Positions 1 through 9,990 of a stretch of DNA of 64,000 nt are shown here, piece after piece. The stretch lies in NCBI GenBank assembly GCA_023333565.1, contig JAJKFH010000948.1, positions 3,856,001-3,920,000 of the forward strand. Reading direction: 5' to 3'. The translations under genes and the position numbers were made by a program. This DNA comes from Puffinus mauretanicus. Taxonomy: Eukaryota; Chordata; Aves; Procellariiformes; Procellariidae. Numbering within the stretch: the stretch's first letter is position 1; each line of letters opens with the position of its first letter. Under the pieces are notes generated by a model. It worked only from the letters and a program-made list of their open reading frames with translations. It did no database searches and was not told the origin of the DNA.

Positions 1-706
1 CCCCTTGTGCTACCCATTGGTACAAAGGCTTGCCGCTGAGACTACCTGTACGCAAGGACTAAAGCTGTGCATGAAGCATCTATACCCTAAGCCTCCCTCG
101 CACCACTCCCAAGCAGTCACACATGTACTACCCACCAACATCACGCAAAGCAGCCTCCAAAACAGCTCCTGCGTGGACCTCTCTATGCCTATATAATTTA
201 ACTCCGAAGAATTGAGGTATTTTCTGTGATAAGCACTATGAAACAAATCTCAGGTACTTCAGAAGGCACAAAAGGAACATGGAGTCTCCAGTTCATTCAG
301 TTCCCTGAGTTTTATAAGAATGTTCATCTCATCTGGAAGATAAGACAATACTATTTCTACTCTCTTAACTGCATCACTATAGTACAATTGAATACCACTG
401 AACTTACTGTTTTTCTTTCTATGCACGGTGACGGTATCCTTGGTAAAAGGAAAAAGCTGCATAGAAGATTGAGAAAAGTCTCTCTAGGGAGTTTTAAGGT
501 TTTAACCTTAAGTAACGCCTGGTGAAAGCAATTTAATGCAGGAAAACCCCTGTTGCTGATTTGGGGTTTTGTCTTCAAATAAACATGCTTATGAAAGATT
601 TATTTGAATACTGTTGCACAGGTATAGCCAGGTGCTAAACAGGGCATGAGGGGTTTCTTTGCAATCTGAACTTCCACATTATGTTTTCCCAAGTAACTCT
701 GCCTAC
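1..706. other. Non-coding, no gene seen
   Basis: AT-rich DNA with no supported exon. Two small inverted repeats lie close together: AAAACCCC at 543-550 with GGGGTTTT at 563-570, and TTCAAATAAA at 574-583 with TTTATTTGAA at 599-608. A minus-strand GTAAGT donor-like site near 400 has only a weak AAG acceptor-like site upstream, so I do not call an exon there. Confidence 0.6.
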
Positions 707-769
707 CTCTTCCTGGCCGAGCCGGGAAGGAAAATTCAGTCTCCATGCTAGTGACACGTTCATTACCAT
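707..769 (-). CDS. Candidate internal exon (63 nt), hypothetical
   Basis: On the minus strand a pyrimidine-rich run (TTTCTTTTTTTCCCGAGCAG) is followed by 63 nt and then a GTAGGC donor. Two of three frames are open. With one base carried in from an upstream exon it reads GNERVTSMETEFSFPARPGR; read from its first base it starts MVMNVSLAWRL. Length is a multiple of three, so it would preserve phase. No domain is recognised. It lies downstream of the CpG-island exon in the minus direction, and its first open frame fits the phase left by the candidate exon at 6148-6185. It could be a chance pseudo-exon. Confidence 0.28.
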
Positions 770-1177
770 CTGCTCGGGAAAAAAAGAAACAGCATAGGCT
801 AGACTATGTCTCTGAGATTAATCAAAAGGCTGAAGTACAAAAGATAACCTATAAAAGAGAAGAAAGAGTACATATTTCCCCTTTTCAACTATTTGGGTCA
901 TTCACTTGAAGGCTTGATCTATACCAGAGGCTGACGTGCATGTCCTCTCTAACGATGGCAGAACAGACCTCTGCCCCCAGTCGTTGTACGTGGCCTGCTA
1001 TTCAAATTTGGCACCTAAGCTCTGCACACAGAGACTACTTATGTGAAGACAGCTTAATATTTTATATACAGCACAGAGTTGTTTGTGCTGTAACAATACA
1101 GGTAAGTGGGAATTTACATTAAAAAATAATGACTGAAAACTGTTCATACATACACCACTTCTTTTAAAAGGTGAACT

Positions 1178-1200
1178 CCCCCCCCCAAAAAAAAAAAAAA
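1178..1200. repeat. Poly-C/poly-A tract
   Basis: Nine C residues followed directly by fourteen A residues. It is a simple low-complexity run with no flanking element that would mark it as a retroposon tail. Confidence 0.9.
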
Positions 1201-2484
1201 TTCAGCGCTGCCAGTTTTTTCCCAGGGAGATTTAAGCTAAACTATAAAATATGAAGTAGTTCAAGACCTTTTCCCCTACCACTACTTCAATACTAAACTG
1301 AATTTAAAAATCCGAAATTATTCTCAGGTAGCAAATTAGTATATAAATAATTGGCAATGCACCGCAAGCAGTATTTCTTTCCAAGTAACTCCTTATGAAA
1401 ATGAAGCAGCACGGGGAATTTACGGTGCTTTTCATGGCAAGAAACCCACGGTATCTGTATAAACAGGTTTTATACTTCAGGCAGTTTTATATTTGTAAAG
1501 TATTTTCCAGTAGACCTGGATCTCATTTTTAATAGGAGAAAGTATGGTATTTAACCACTTGAATGCAAAGAGATTTCATTCCAAAATAACTATGGCTAAT
1601 TTGAGAATACACAATAATAAACAATAAACAATTATATAGATGAGGAGTATTCTAAAATAAGGCTGGTGTAATGGCATGAAAAGTTGTGGGCTTTTCAAAA
1701 AAAAATATTAGCTCTATCTGGTCTTGCAAAAAGAACAAGTGAGAAAAGAAACAAATGACCTCTTTATCCTTAACCAGTATGAACAATATCTTGTTAGTCA
1801 AGAGGTCTTTAGCTGTAAAATACTAGTGGAAAAATGGCACTTTGAAGTTTACCATCATGTAAATAAAGCAACCATAGGTGGAGAATATAGGGGAATACAG
1901 GCAGTGAACTCACCTATCTTTACCTACACACACAAACTCACCCCCCCTTTAGAATGAGCTACCTTATTTTCGTTACTTCAACATAAAATATAAACCAGAA
2001 CCTCCAGTAAAGAGGCGAGAGCAGTGTGCACCCACAACTATTTCACCGACCTGCCCAAGTGAAGCCCACGCCGGTCCCTCTCCCACCTGTTCGGTGCAGG
2101 AGCAGACCCAGAGATTTCAGCAGAGCTGCTTGGGAGTCGCACATCTCAGCCAGGCAAGTCAAGCAGAGCAAAACTGAACTCCACATGCCTTCAGCTCTAT
2201 ATTAAGGTGAATATTAAGGCAATGGGAACATCTATGCCCCTCTCTCCTCCATGCTAAACAGGTCTTATAAATTCAAGCTGCTTCAGAGCAGCTGACCAAA
2301 GCCCCATTTCCAATATTGCATTAAACAATTAACCACTGCTTCTGCTGGACTTCATTCTCTGGCAAATGCAAGCAGACTCTCTGTCTCTGTCCCAAAAGAG
2401 GCCAATAAATCATGGGAACAGATAGACTCTGAATCCGCCTGGCCCCTACTAGTCATTTTATACAATACCACACTAACAGCCTTT

Positions 2485-2540
2485 TAAAAAAAGAAAAAAA
2501 AAACGAAAAAAAAAGAAAAAAAATTAACAAAACAAAAAAG
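2485..2540. repeat. A-rich low-complexity tract
   Basis: Runs of A broken by single G or C bases over roughly 55 bases. No retroelement body is recognisable on either side. Confidence 0.85.
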
Positions 2541-3620
2541 GATGCTTCTAAGAAAAAACTAAATTCCTGGTTTGCCTTATATGAGGCTGGAGGAAAACAA
2601 ACCTTCAAAAAAATGGAAAGAAACAATATAGCTGGGGTGAGAGGGGAAGACCCTGTATTTTGATCCTGGCATCAAGGATCAAAACGCACTGAGATTGTTT
2701 ATTAATTGCAAAGTAGAACTACTAAAAGCAAAGAAATAAAGTAACAGCTTTCATCCACTGATATTCAATTATTTCCAAAACTCACAATTTGTCTTCTTCA
2801 GAAAGAAGAATTCTTCACCAAAAGTATAATCAATTTTCCTTAGAAGATTAATTTTTCCTGATACCTGTGAGGTTGAAAACTGGGTAAATACTAGTTGCAG
2901 AATAACTAACTGCTCTTTCAGGAAGGTATTCTCTTGTTTCTTACAAATCCATGCAAGAGTTGGAAGGAGGATTTAATTAACTGTATTTGCTTAAAAGTTA
3001 AGAAGAAAAGCAACTTTACTTTTGTCATGAAATGGTTTAATCGTCACCGCATAGTGCTAGGACTGTGCTTGGATAGTCTCTTTCTAGACAGTTTTACGAA
3101 GGAGGTACAATCTACAAGACTTGAAATGAAGGGACAAAATAAGCCAACTAAATGTGTTACTTAAAACTGTAAAATTCACAATTCTCTAAATTTAAGATAA
3201 AATACTGTTCTGTAATTACCCACATAAAAGGTGAGGCATAGCTATTGTCTTTTTTTCTTTCTATTTTTAAGTTTGATCCTGGACTCTCTATCCATCACAC
3301 ACGGATACATCTGCGCTTGCCTCACAACAGAAAAGTTAGGTTTGATAAGAAGAAAGTGATTTTTCATTAACACCTTATATTCAGGAATAACAAACTTGAT
3401 CTGAAGATGGCAATCCTCGACTTACTAATGTAAGCACAGGAGCAAAAACATCTTCTGGTTTATAAAAACCCTGACGGAGTTGGAGGATGATGTCCTGGCA
3501 CACTCTGGTTTCTCCCCATCATCCCCCTGCCAGGCTGGCTCAGCCAAGTCCACTACGACACACAGCCCAGGGCGGGAGGATCCGCAGCTTCCCCGGGTAC
3601 AGAAAGGGTTCAGGACTCAC

Positions 3621-3683
3621 CAAGGATAGCAAACTGGTCCCAGTTTGTCTCCCTCTTGACAAGGCACTACCCAGGGAATGAAG
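3621..3683 (-). CDS. Candidate exon (63 nt), hypothetical
   Basis: The minus strand shows an acceptor-like CTGTTGTGCAG, then 63 nt, then the donor GTGAGTCC. In the frame fitting the phase of the CpG-island exon (two bases carried in) it is open and begins FIPWVVPCQEGDKLG. The surrounding 3.48-3.70 kb is somewhat richer in CpG than its flanks. It cannot be joined in frame directly to the candidate exon at 707-769, so at most one of the two models is right unless there are further exons. No domain is recognised. Confidence 0.2.
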
Positions 3684-6147
3684 CTGCACAACAGACCTTA
3701 AGGAGCCATAAAACAAGACAGTAAAAAGACTGCGTGTCTCGAAAAGCACGAGGTTATGCACATCTGACATCGTAACATTATTTTAGCATGCGATGCTGCT
3801 CCGTGTTGCTATGAGATGACCAAGTGACTCTCCAGTTCAGCACAGGCAGAGAAACAGAGGTAATTAAAAGCAAGCAAAATAAATAAATGTGTTAATTACA
3901 ACACTGGCAGTTTAGCAACATGATCTGACCTATTTGTAGCTGTATTTAATGAATTGGTAGAGTCAGTCTTAGGAGCACCTGAGGGTGTCACAGTACCAAG
4001 ATTTTAATCACGGCAGAAGCCAAAAGCTGGTCTCCTTCCCGAGGAGAAAGCCCTGTCCGAGCAGGGACTGATCAGAGCATTTGTCAGCAGCGACTGCGAG
4101 CAACACCCGGAGCCAGGTTAGAGCAGAGAAAGTTGTGCTGACACTGAAACATGAGCTGTACCCCCAGGGAACCCGGGAGTAATTTATTTGGCATCCATGA
4201 AAGTGTAGGCTTTGTACCAAGTACCATGAGAAGTTACTCAAAAAAAGAAAAAAGAAAAAAGAAAAAAAAAAACAAAAAACAGAAAAAGAAGGAATCTGGA
4301 GTCGCACCAAGATATTCCCTCATCAACACCCAGAACCACTGCTGTGCCGTTCAGAAATAAAGCACTGCAACAGGAGGAGAGATCGAAGAAAAGCACAGAA
4401 AACAGTTTTTTCTTCCAATTTGGCTGAAACTATTTATTGATTTTAGAGACTCCCCTCATGGCACTCTCAGATAAAACCAAAAGGGAAAATACATGTCCCC
4501 TGCGCAGTAAGATCAGACATGCCATCCTTGACGTATTTACCTAGGTGGTAATTTTTGCTGCATATACAAGATACCTCAAACAAAAAAGAAAAATGCAGAA
4601 AGAAAAGCCATCTAAGCACAGAGGTAAGAACAAAAATGAAATAATATGTTTTATTATAAAATAACTTGGAGCTTTTATTATTTTTTGGAACCTGCTAAAG
4701 CAGGAAAAAAATAATGCTTATTATACCCCAAAATAACTCTACACAAGAGAAATAAAAGATGTATTAGTATTTTAAAGGGTCTTGAACAGAATTTACTACT
4801 TTATTTTCTGTTTCATCAGAAAGCCACTGCCACAGCTCCCAACAGACCTCAGGGTGAGCATGGGAGAACGCCCACTGCGGGACGTGTAGGACAGGAAGGA
4901 GGACAAGATCTTTTAAAACAAAAGTCATCTAGATAATCTAGAACAGAGCTCTTTGCAGCTTTCTTCCTGTGTCCCTGGAGAAGTTGGCTTTGACGGAGCT
5001 GATTCTGCATCTGGTGGATCTTACGTTCACCGCAACACAAGGACCTCCGTGCAGCCTCGGAGGACAAACTCCTCCTCACGTCACCATCAGACCATCTCCT
5101 GACACCACATAACACAAGTACCAGGGAGAAATCCAGCAGTCTCACCCCAAAAAAACAAACTGCCTTTTCAGAGGAAAGGGGACCAGCAGACTAACAGGAA
5201 CAACCGTCAGACCTCGGAGACAGCGGCAACTGATCATCAGTGGTGCATTCGTACTCAGGCCCTTGAATTTTGTTGTTCTCTAGTCTAACTAAACCATCGC
5301 AAAATTATTAACAAACAAGCAGTAATATAAAGAGCTTTTTTATTGTCTCACTATGAATGGTAGCACATATGTTTATTAAAACAATGTTTGAAAATTGAGA
5401 AAGCATCTCATTAACCATCAAGGTTACCCATTTTAAATCTCTATGTATTTGTGTGGTCTTCAAAAAAGAAGAAAAAAGTCATTAACCCTCGATTACCAAA
5501 AAACAACAGACCTCTACCCTCTGGCTCAACTTCACAATAAAACATCAGTAACAGTCAATCGGACCAGCATGCATTAATATAAATAAAACCCAACACACAG
5601 AGAAAGAAAACAGGTATGGCAAACAGAGAATCGTACTGCTTGTTAGTCACCCTTGCTGAAAACATAAAGGAACACTTATCTGATTAAGTACTTCTGGATT
5701 GGTACTTGCTGTTGAACCTTACAATATGGCTATATTTAGAACACTGACAACATAAAACGTAATCTTCTTCTTCAAGCTCCACGCCAGTGGTATGACTTTG
5801 CGTCTTATCTGTTTATTTTAATGAGTAAAGGAAGTTTTCACTGTTACCACCACAAAACCAGCATGGCTCAGAAAGACCATAATTTCTTCTAGCCTTTGGG
5901 TCATTGCTAGAGCTTGCTATGGAAACATCGATTGCAACACAACAACTTCAGGAATAGTGAGGCTTGTGTTTATTTGGCTTCTTGGTCAAATAAAAAGGGA
6001 GGACTCTAGCCTGCCGGGTGGTCCTGACAATTTGGTGTAATAAAAACTACCGCAGGTTTAATCCTCAGCCCTTCCTGTGCCAAGCAGGTCCTTGAATGTG
6101 GGTTTCTGTAAGCAAGCTCCCCAATTACCTGGCTGGTGATTACTTAC
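3684..6147. other. Intron-like or intergenic DNA
   Basis: Mostly AT-rich. It contains an A-rich tract at 4240-4290 and a GC patch at 4820-5150. That patch has a minus-strand open frame of 98 codons (4849-5145) with several CpGs but no clear splice sites or promoter. Nothing else is supported. Confidence 0.5.
4240..4290. repeat. A-rich low-complexity tract
   Basis: An (A)nG-type purine tract of about 50 bases, of the same kind as 2485-2540. It produces a spurious lysine-rich open frame on the plus strand. Confidence 0.85.
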
Positions 6148-6185
6148 GCGAGGGACTCTCCATCACACCTTCCTGCGCCGTTCCT
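6148..6185 (-). CDS. Candidate small exon (38 nt), hypothetical
   Basis: On the minus strand a long pyrimidine-rich stretch (CTCTGCCTCTCTCTTTCTG, about 6203-6221) precedes an AAAG acceptor, followed by 38 nt and a strong GTAAGTAAT donor. Two bases carried in from the CpG-island exon give Gly, then GTAQEGVMESPS. One base is carried out, which joins in frame to the open frame of the 707-769 candidate. An AAG-type acceptor and the small size weaken the case; an alternative acceptor is two bases further on. Confidence 0.22.
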
Positions 6186-8039
6186 CTTTGCATATGACAC
6201 AGTAACAGAAAGAGAGAGGCAGAGCAACTCACAGACCAACTTTATAACTTGTGCACAGGTCAATCTCCTTTAATAAAAATTAAGACACTGGGAGAACACA
6301 GAACCGAACCCAAAAACGCAGTCTGTCAGCTGCACCTCTGAAAGTACCTCGGGCCCAGCCTACACCAAGTTCTCACTTCATTTGCACCTTTCCTACCTGC
6401 TTTAACGATACTCACCACCTCAAAAAAAAAAAAAGTATGCCAGTGTTGTATCATTTTTTGACTACCAGAGAAAGCTTTATAACTCACATTTCATCACTGA
6501 AACAGAGGAGACTGCCAACTCTCTTCACACATCGCAAGGAACACATAAAGCACAGCTTAGCACGCAAATATCAGGCTGAATTTACAGGGTCAGCAGTAAG
6601 AAGTAATTTTTTTTATCCTGTAGACACTCTCAGTCTGGAAGCTATAGTGAGAACAAAGGAACATAAACAGAAAAAAACATTCTCGATCTGCACAAATGCA
6701 CAGCATCTTAGGCAGCTCATTAGCTGGGGGAATAACGAAGCTGAAAAGACAACGTTTCATGGGGTGCATGGGGACTAAAAGCGGGCACGAGATGCTGCGT
6801 GTCAGCACCATCGCAGCGCAGCCCTGCCACGCAACCTTTGTGACTCACTCCTTGGCATGGGTTAAGTCCCTGGCTCATCGCTGACACTCTCATGCTGAAG
6901 CTATGACAACAATATACTATTCCCAGCATCACTTATTTAACGATAAGCAGCCTGGCTCACTGGGCAACCAACAGCTCTGGAAACACTCTATACATAAAGA
7001 GGATTAATATGTTAATAAGGGTTGTAATTTCCATTCGCTGGAAATGCAGCTACTTTTAAAAGATCCTTAAATCACAATTTTAGCTGAAAACACAGATTTT
7101 AAGTTTTCTCCCATTCTCAAATTCTAATGCAGGAGCTGGCTTAAGCCGCTACAGAAAAATAAATTTCTGAAGACCCCTCAGTGTCTTAGAAGAAGCATTA
7201 AAGTGTGAAAGCTGTCAATTTTCATGGAAATCACAATGCCAGAGCAACACAAAAAGCTGCAGAATACAGAACGCAGTCGTTGCCAGAAAATGAAGTGTTT
7301 GCTGATGCTAACAGAGTAGCTAAAGGCCAGACACAGGGGAATACTTGTTAAGGCACTGAATTGCGATTCAGGAGCAGTGAGGTACTTCCCTAATTCTGCC
7401 ACAGGCCTCCTGGCTCCTTTCGGAGCCCGTCATGTAAATGCATTCACACTTTTGCCTATATAAATAAAACGGAGTCTCCTACGTGTACTTCTTTAACTCA
7501 AAAGAATATTGTTAGGAAGCCTTCATAAATGCTTGTAAGATAATTCAAGTCTGTGACAACAGGAATGTTAACAAATATTTATTACACCATAGATGCTTAA
7601 GAATACATACACGTATACAAGAAAACTCTCATTCCTTTGAAGGCAAAAAAAAAAATCCCTTCATTCTGGCCATAATCATGGTTGTACTGTGAACTGAATT
7701 ACTCAGCAAAAAGCAATATACCACTTCTCTAGCAAGATTAACTATGCACAAAGCAGCCATGTATTTACTGAACTGACTTGAAAATAAATATTTAAGTTGC
7801 CTTCCTTAATGGTCAGTATCACCTAAAACTGCACCCATGTGAGTGCTCTAAATTGCAGCTAACCCCCCACTTTCCCCAACTTCATCTAGTGCAGCATCCT
7901 GGAAATTCACTGTAATTGGTGCAGCTTGCCCAGATGGGGTGGCAAGTAAAATCTGTCCCATCAAAATGTAGCACTACCTCCTGCTGAGCAGTAAAGTGCT
8001 TTCATAAAGACAAGCAATTTGACTAAGATGTAAACTTAC
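6186..8039. other. Non-coding with one old SINE piece
   Basis: AT-rich DNA with no exon called. The only recognisable content is the MIR-like fragment at 7351-7440. Short plus- and minus-strand open frames between 6.4 and 7.4 kb lack splice signals and look incidental. Confidence 0.55.
7351..7440 (+). repeat. Ancient MIR-like CORE-SINE fragment, sense
   Basis: The segment keeps the order of blocks typical of amniote MIR-like SINEs: GCACTGAATTGCGATTCAGG, then a degraded middle, then TTCTGCCACAGGCCTCCTGG. The family has GCACT..GACTCAGGAG..TTCTATTCCTGGCTCTGCCACTG at these points. Divergence is high, as expected of a copy that predates birds. The call comes from remembered consensus, not a search. 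Confidence 0.5.
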
Positions 8040-8066
8040 AGGAGCAAAACCTGCAGAAAAATGAAG
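8040..8066 (-). CDS. Candidate microexon (27 nt), hypothetical
   Basis: The minus strand has an excellent pyrimidine-rich acceptor (CTTTCCCTTGTAATTCCAG), 27 nt, and a GTAAGTTTA donor. The 27 nt are open in all three frames and preserve phase. The first-frame reading is LHFSAGFAP. Splice-site quality is better than its neighbours', but such a short exon carries almost no coding evidence. It lies downstream of the minus-strand CpG-island exon. Confidence 0.2.
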
Positions 8067-9232
8067 CTGGAATTACAAGGGAAAGACATGAAGAACAAAC
8101 GAGTCAGGCGACAGTAGGAAAGAGAAGGTTCAATTTCATCTCAGAGTGGCAGGAGCGGCATAGAAGAGCAAGATGAAAAAATACAAAAGATATCCATGGG
8201 AAAGACAATAATGAGAGACGATTGGGAGGCTGGGAGAGTGAAAACAAATCCTGAATATTTGAGTCAGCCCAGAAATGGAAGAGACTTTAAGAAGCCACCT
8301 ATTTCATCCTCTACGCTGGTACAAGACTAACAGATTTCTGAAAGAAAGGAAAAAGAAAATAAAAGGAGGAAAAGTAAGATAGGAGAAGTGGAAAACTGGA
8401 ATTCAGAAAGAACAGCTGTCAGGACTGGATTGCATTGTGTTTATCTCACTATTTAGCTTACTCTTACAATTAGCTTGCTTATCTTCAGCAATCCTGAGAT
8501 ATTAGTCATGACTGAAAACACAAATGTCTTCCAGTATATCATGTCAACGGTTACATTCATACAGAGGTGCAAAACACAATAAAAATTGCCTTGTTTCATT
8601 TTATGCAATTGCAAGCACAATTATTCTGTCACCGTTACCTGAGTTTTATTTAATGTGACATATCTCCACTGACACAAAAAGAAATACTTTGGACCCAAAC
8701 TACTTGTGAGAGGAGGATAGGGCTAATGCTGCCTGCAGTGCTAGAAAAACATATTACAGAGAAATTCCTTGTCTCAGGTGTGCATATAAGAAGCACCGCC
8801 TGAATTCTGCGGGAGTGGTGCACGTACGAACAGGGACACAACATGAAGGATAATGCCAAAAGCACAAGTCTTGCAACTGGCCGAGGCAGCAACCTTCAAA
8901 GCAGGTATCACACTGCTACTCCACACTTCTAATTGAAGTCACCATCTTTTGCTGTCTAGTACTCTGCACATTACATCAAAATCTCATATAAATACAAAGC
9001 AGAAGAAACATACAAATTGCGCAGTTTTCCAATTTTGATTTACAGATTACTTGCATCGCTTTTTCTGTAACATCTGAAGGTGAGATAGAGGACAGTGTAA
9101 GCAGTGTTACGCAGACATTCACATAGATGTTCTGGGGACAATAGTTCTTCTAGGCTCTTCAAGACAAGGTTTACAAATAATACACTAAACATAAGCATAA
9201 TATAAACTTTTCCTTTCTTTTTTTTTTTTAAG
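8067..9232. other. Non-coding with one old CR1 piece
   Basis: AT-rich DNA with purine-rich stretches around 8.1-8.4 kb. The degraded CR1 tail at 8271-8333 is the only feature recognised. Nothing suggests an exon. Confidence 0.55.
8271..8333 (-). repeat. Ancient CR1 3'-end remnant, antisense
   Basis: Read on the plus strand, GGAAGAGACTTTAAGAAGCC, then CACCTATTTCATCCTCTACG, then ACAAGACTAAC follows the antisense CR1/L3 3'-end pattern (TTGGAAGGGACCTTAAGAGGTCATCTAGTCCAACCCC...). It is far more diverged than the CR1 copy at 23.5 kb, so it is a much older insertion. Orientation is minus. Confidence 0.5.
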
Positions 9233-9425
9233 CTGGATGTGCGGTTTTACAAAGTAACCCGCTTAACTACGTGGAGTAAGCATAAAATAACAGGAAAAGG
9301 TTTCAACAAGTTGAGATGTGCAACGTGCTCTGTACGTGGGGGTTTGCTGTTCCAGGTTCTGCAGGTAAGCGTTACTGACGTTTCGCAACCTTTATCTGAC
9401 TTCCAGGGTCACTTCAATCCAGCAG
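9233..9425 (+). CDS. Candidate plus-strand exon with tandem donors, hypothetical
   Basis: A long T run ending in TTTAAG is followed by 132 nt open in frame (starts LDVRFYKVTRLTTWSKHK) and CAG/GTAAGC at 9365. The frame continues open to a second donor, CAG/GTAAGT at 9426. The two donors would define a short and a long form. At least eight CpGs fall in 193 bases while the neighbourhood has few, which can mark constrained sequence. It lies 2.5 kb from the CpG island on the opposite strand to the inferred gene, so an antisense or non-coding transcript is equally possible. No known domain. Confidence 0.28.
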
Positions 9426-9477
9426 GTAAGTCCCTCCAAAGTAGGTGTGCTAGCGCGTGCCTGTATTTGTTAGTACT

Positions 9478-9530
9478 ATAAGGCCCTGTGAGATAGGGAA
9501 GGAAGCTGAAGCACAGAAAACAAAGGTCCT
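9478..9530 (-). repeat. Possible MIR-like SINE scrap, antisense
   Basis: GGCCCTGTGAGATAGGGAAG followed by GAAGCTGAAGCACAGA resembles the antisense MIR-like blocks CCCTGTGAGGTAGG and GGGAAACTGAGGCACAGAG, with the usual intervening CCCATTTTACAG block deleted. Short and diverged, so tentative. Confidence 0.35.
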
Positions 9531-9975
9531 ACTTAGAGAAAGCACTCATACATCTTGTTTAACATAGAGGCTTTCCCCACATTTGGTGAAGACTCCAGAG
9601 GAAGCTTTTCTGCGCTCAGACGTAAAGGCATGGAGAAGGACCCACGAACCGCCGGTTTCCATGGGAAACAGAGATGCTTTCAGTGACAGGGGAAGATGCT
9701 CTGCACTTTGCGAGGCTCCTAATGGAGCAGAACAGAATTGATCCTGCAAGTCCCCATTTTAGGCTTGAGCCCTCTATGCCACCTGTGACCAATGCAGGTC
9801 AATTATGCCACATCGTGGTCCAAAAAATCACCAATCAAGACACCCAGAGAGGCCTATCTCTGCTCTCCCTAATGAAGTAAGGGCAGATGCAGACACCAAG
9901 GCAGTACGTTTTAAACAAGTCTATTTCTCTCTTCTAGCACCTGTTGCATGATCACAGAAGAATAAATCCTAATTT

Positions 9976-9990
9976 CTGCTGCTGCTGCTG
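9976..9990. repeat. (CTG)5 microsatellite
   Basis: Five perfect CTG units. Too short to be unstable. Confidence 0.9.

Larger units (their letters stand above)
770..3620. other. Intron-like or intergenic DNA
   Basis: AT-rich and CpG-poor. It holds a C9A14 run at 1178-1200 and an A-rich tract at 2485-2540. A modest GC patch at 2030-2170 contains minus-strand donor-like sites but no clean acceptor. A plus-strand CAG/GTAAGT donor-like site sits at about 1101 without a convincing exon. No gene is called. Confidence 0.55.

Noticed and set aside
4849..5145. 98-codon minus-strand frame
   Set aside because: Has CpGs and a plausible-looking C-terminus, but no splice sites, promoter or poly(A) signal support it.
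9365..9406. A 42-base intron between CAG/GTAAGC and TTCCAG
   Set aside because: Shorter than functional vertebrate introns; the two donors are better read as alternatives of one exon.
9656..9671. GTTTCCATGGGAAAC dyad as an RFX X-box
   Set aside because: Both half sites miss key positions of the X-box consensus.
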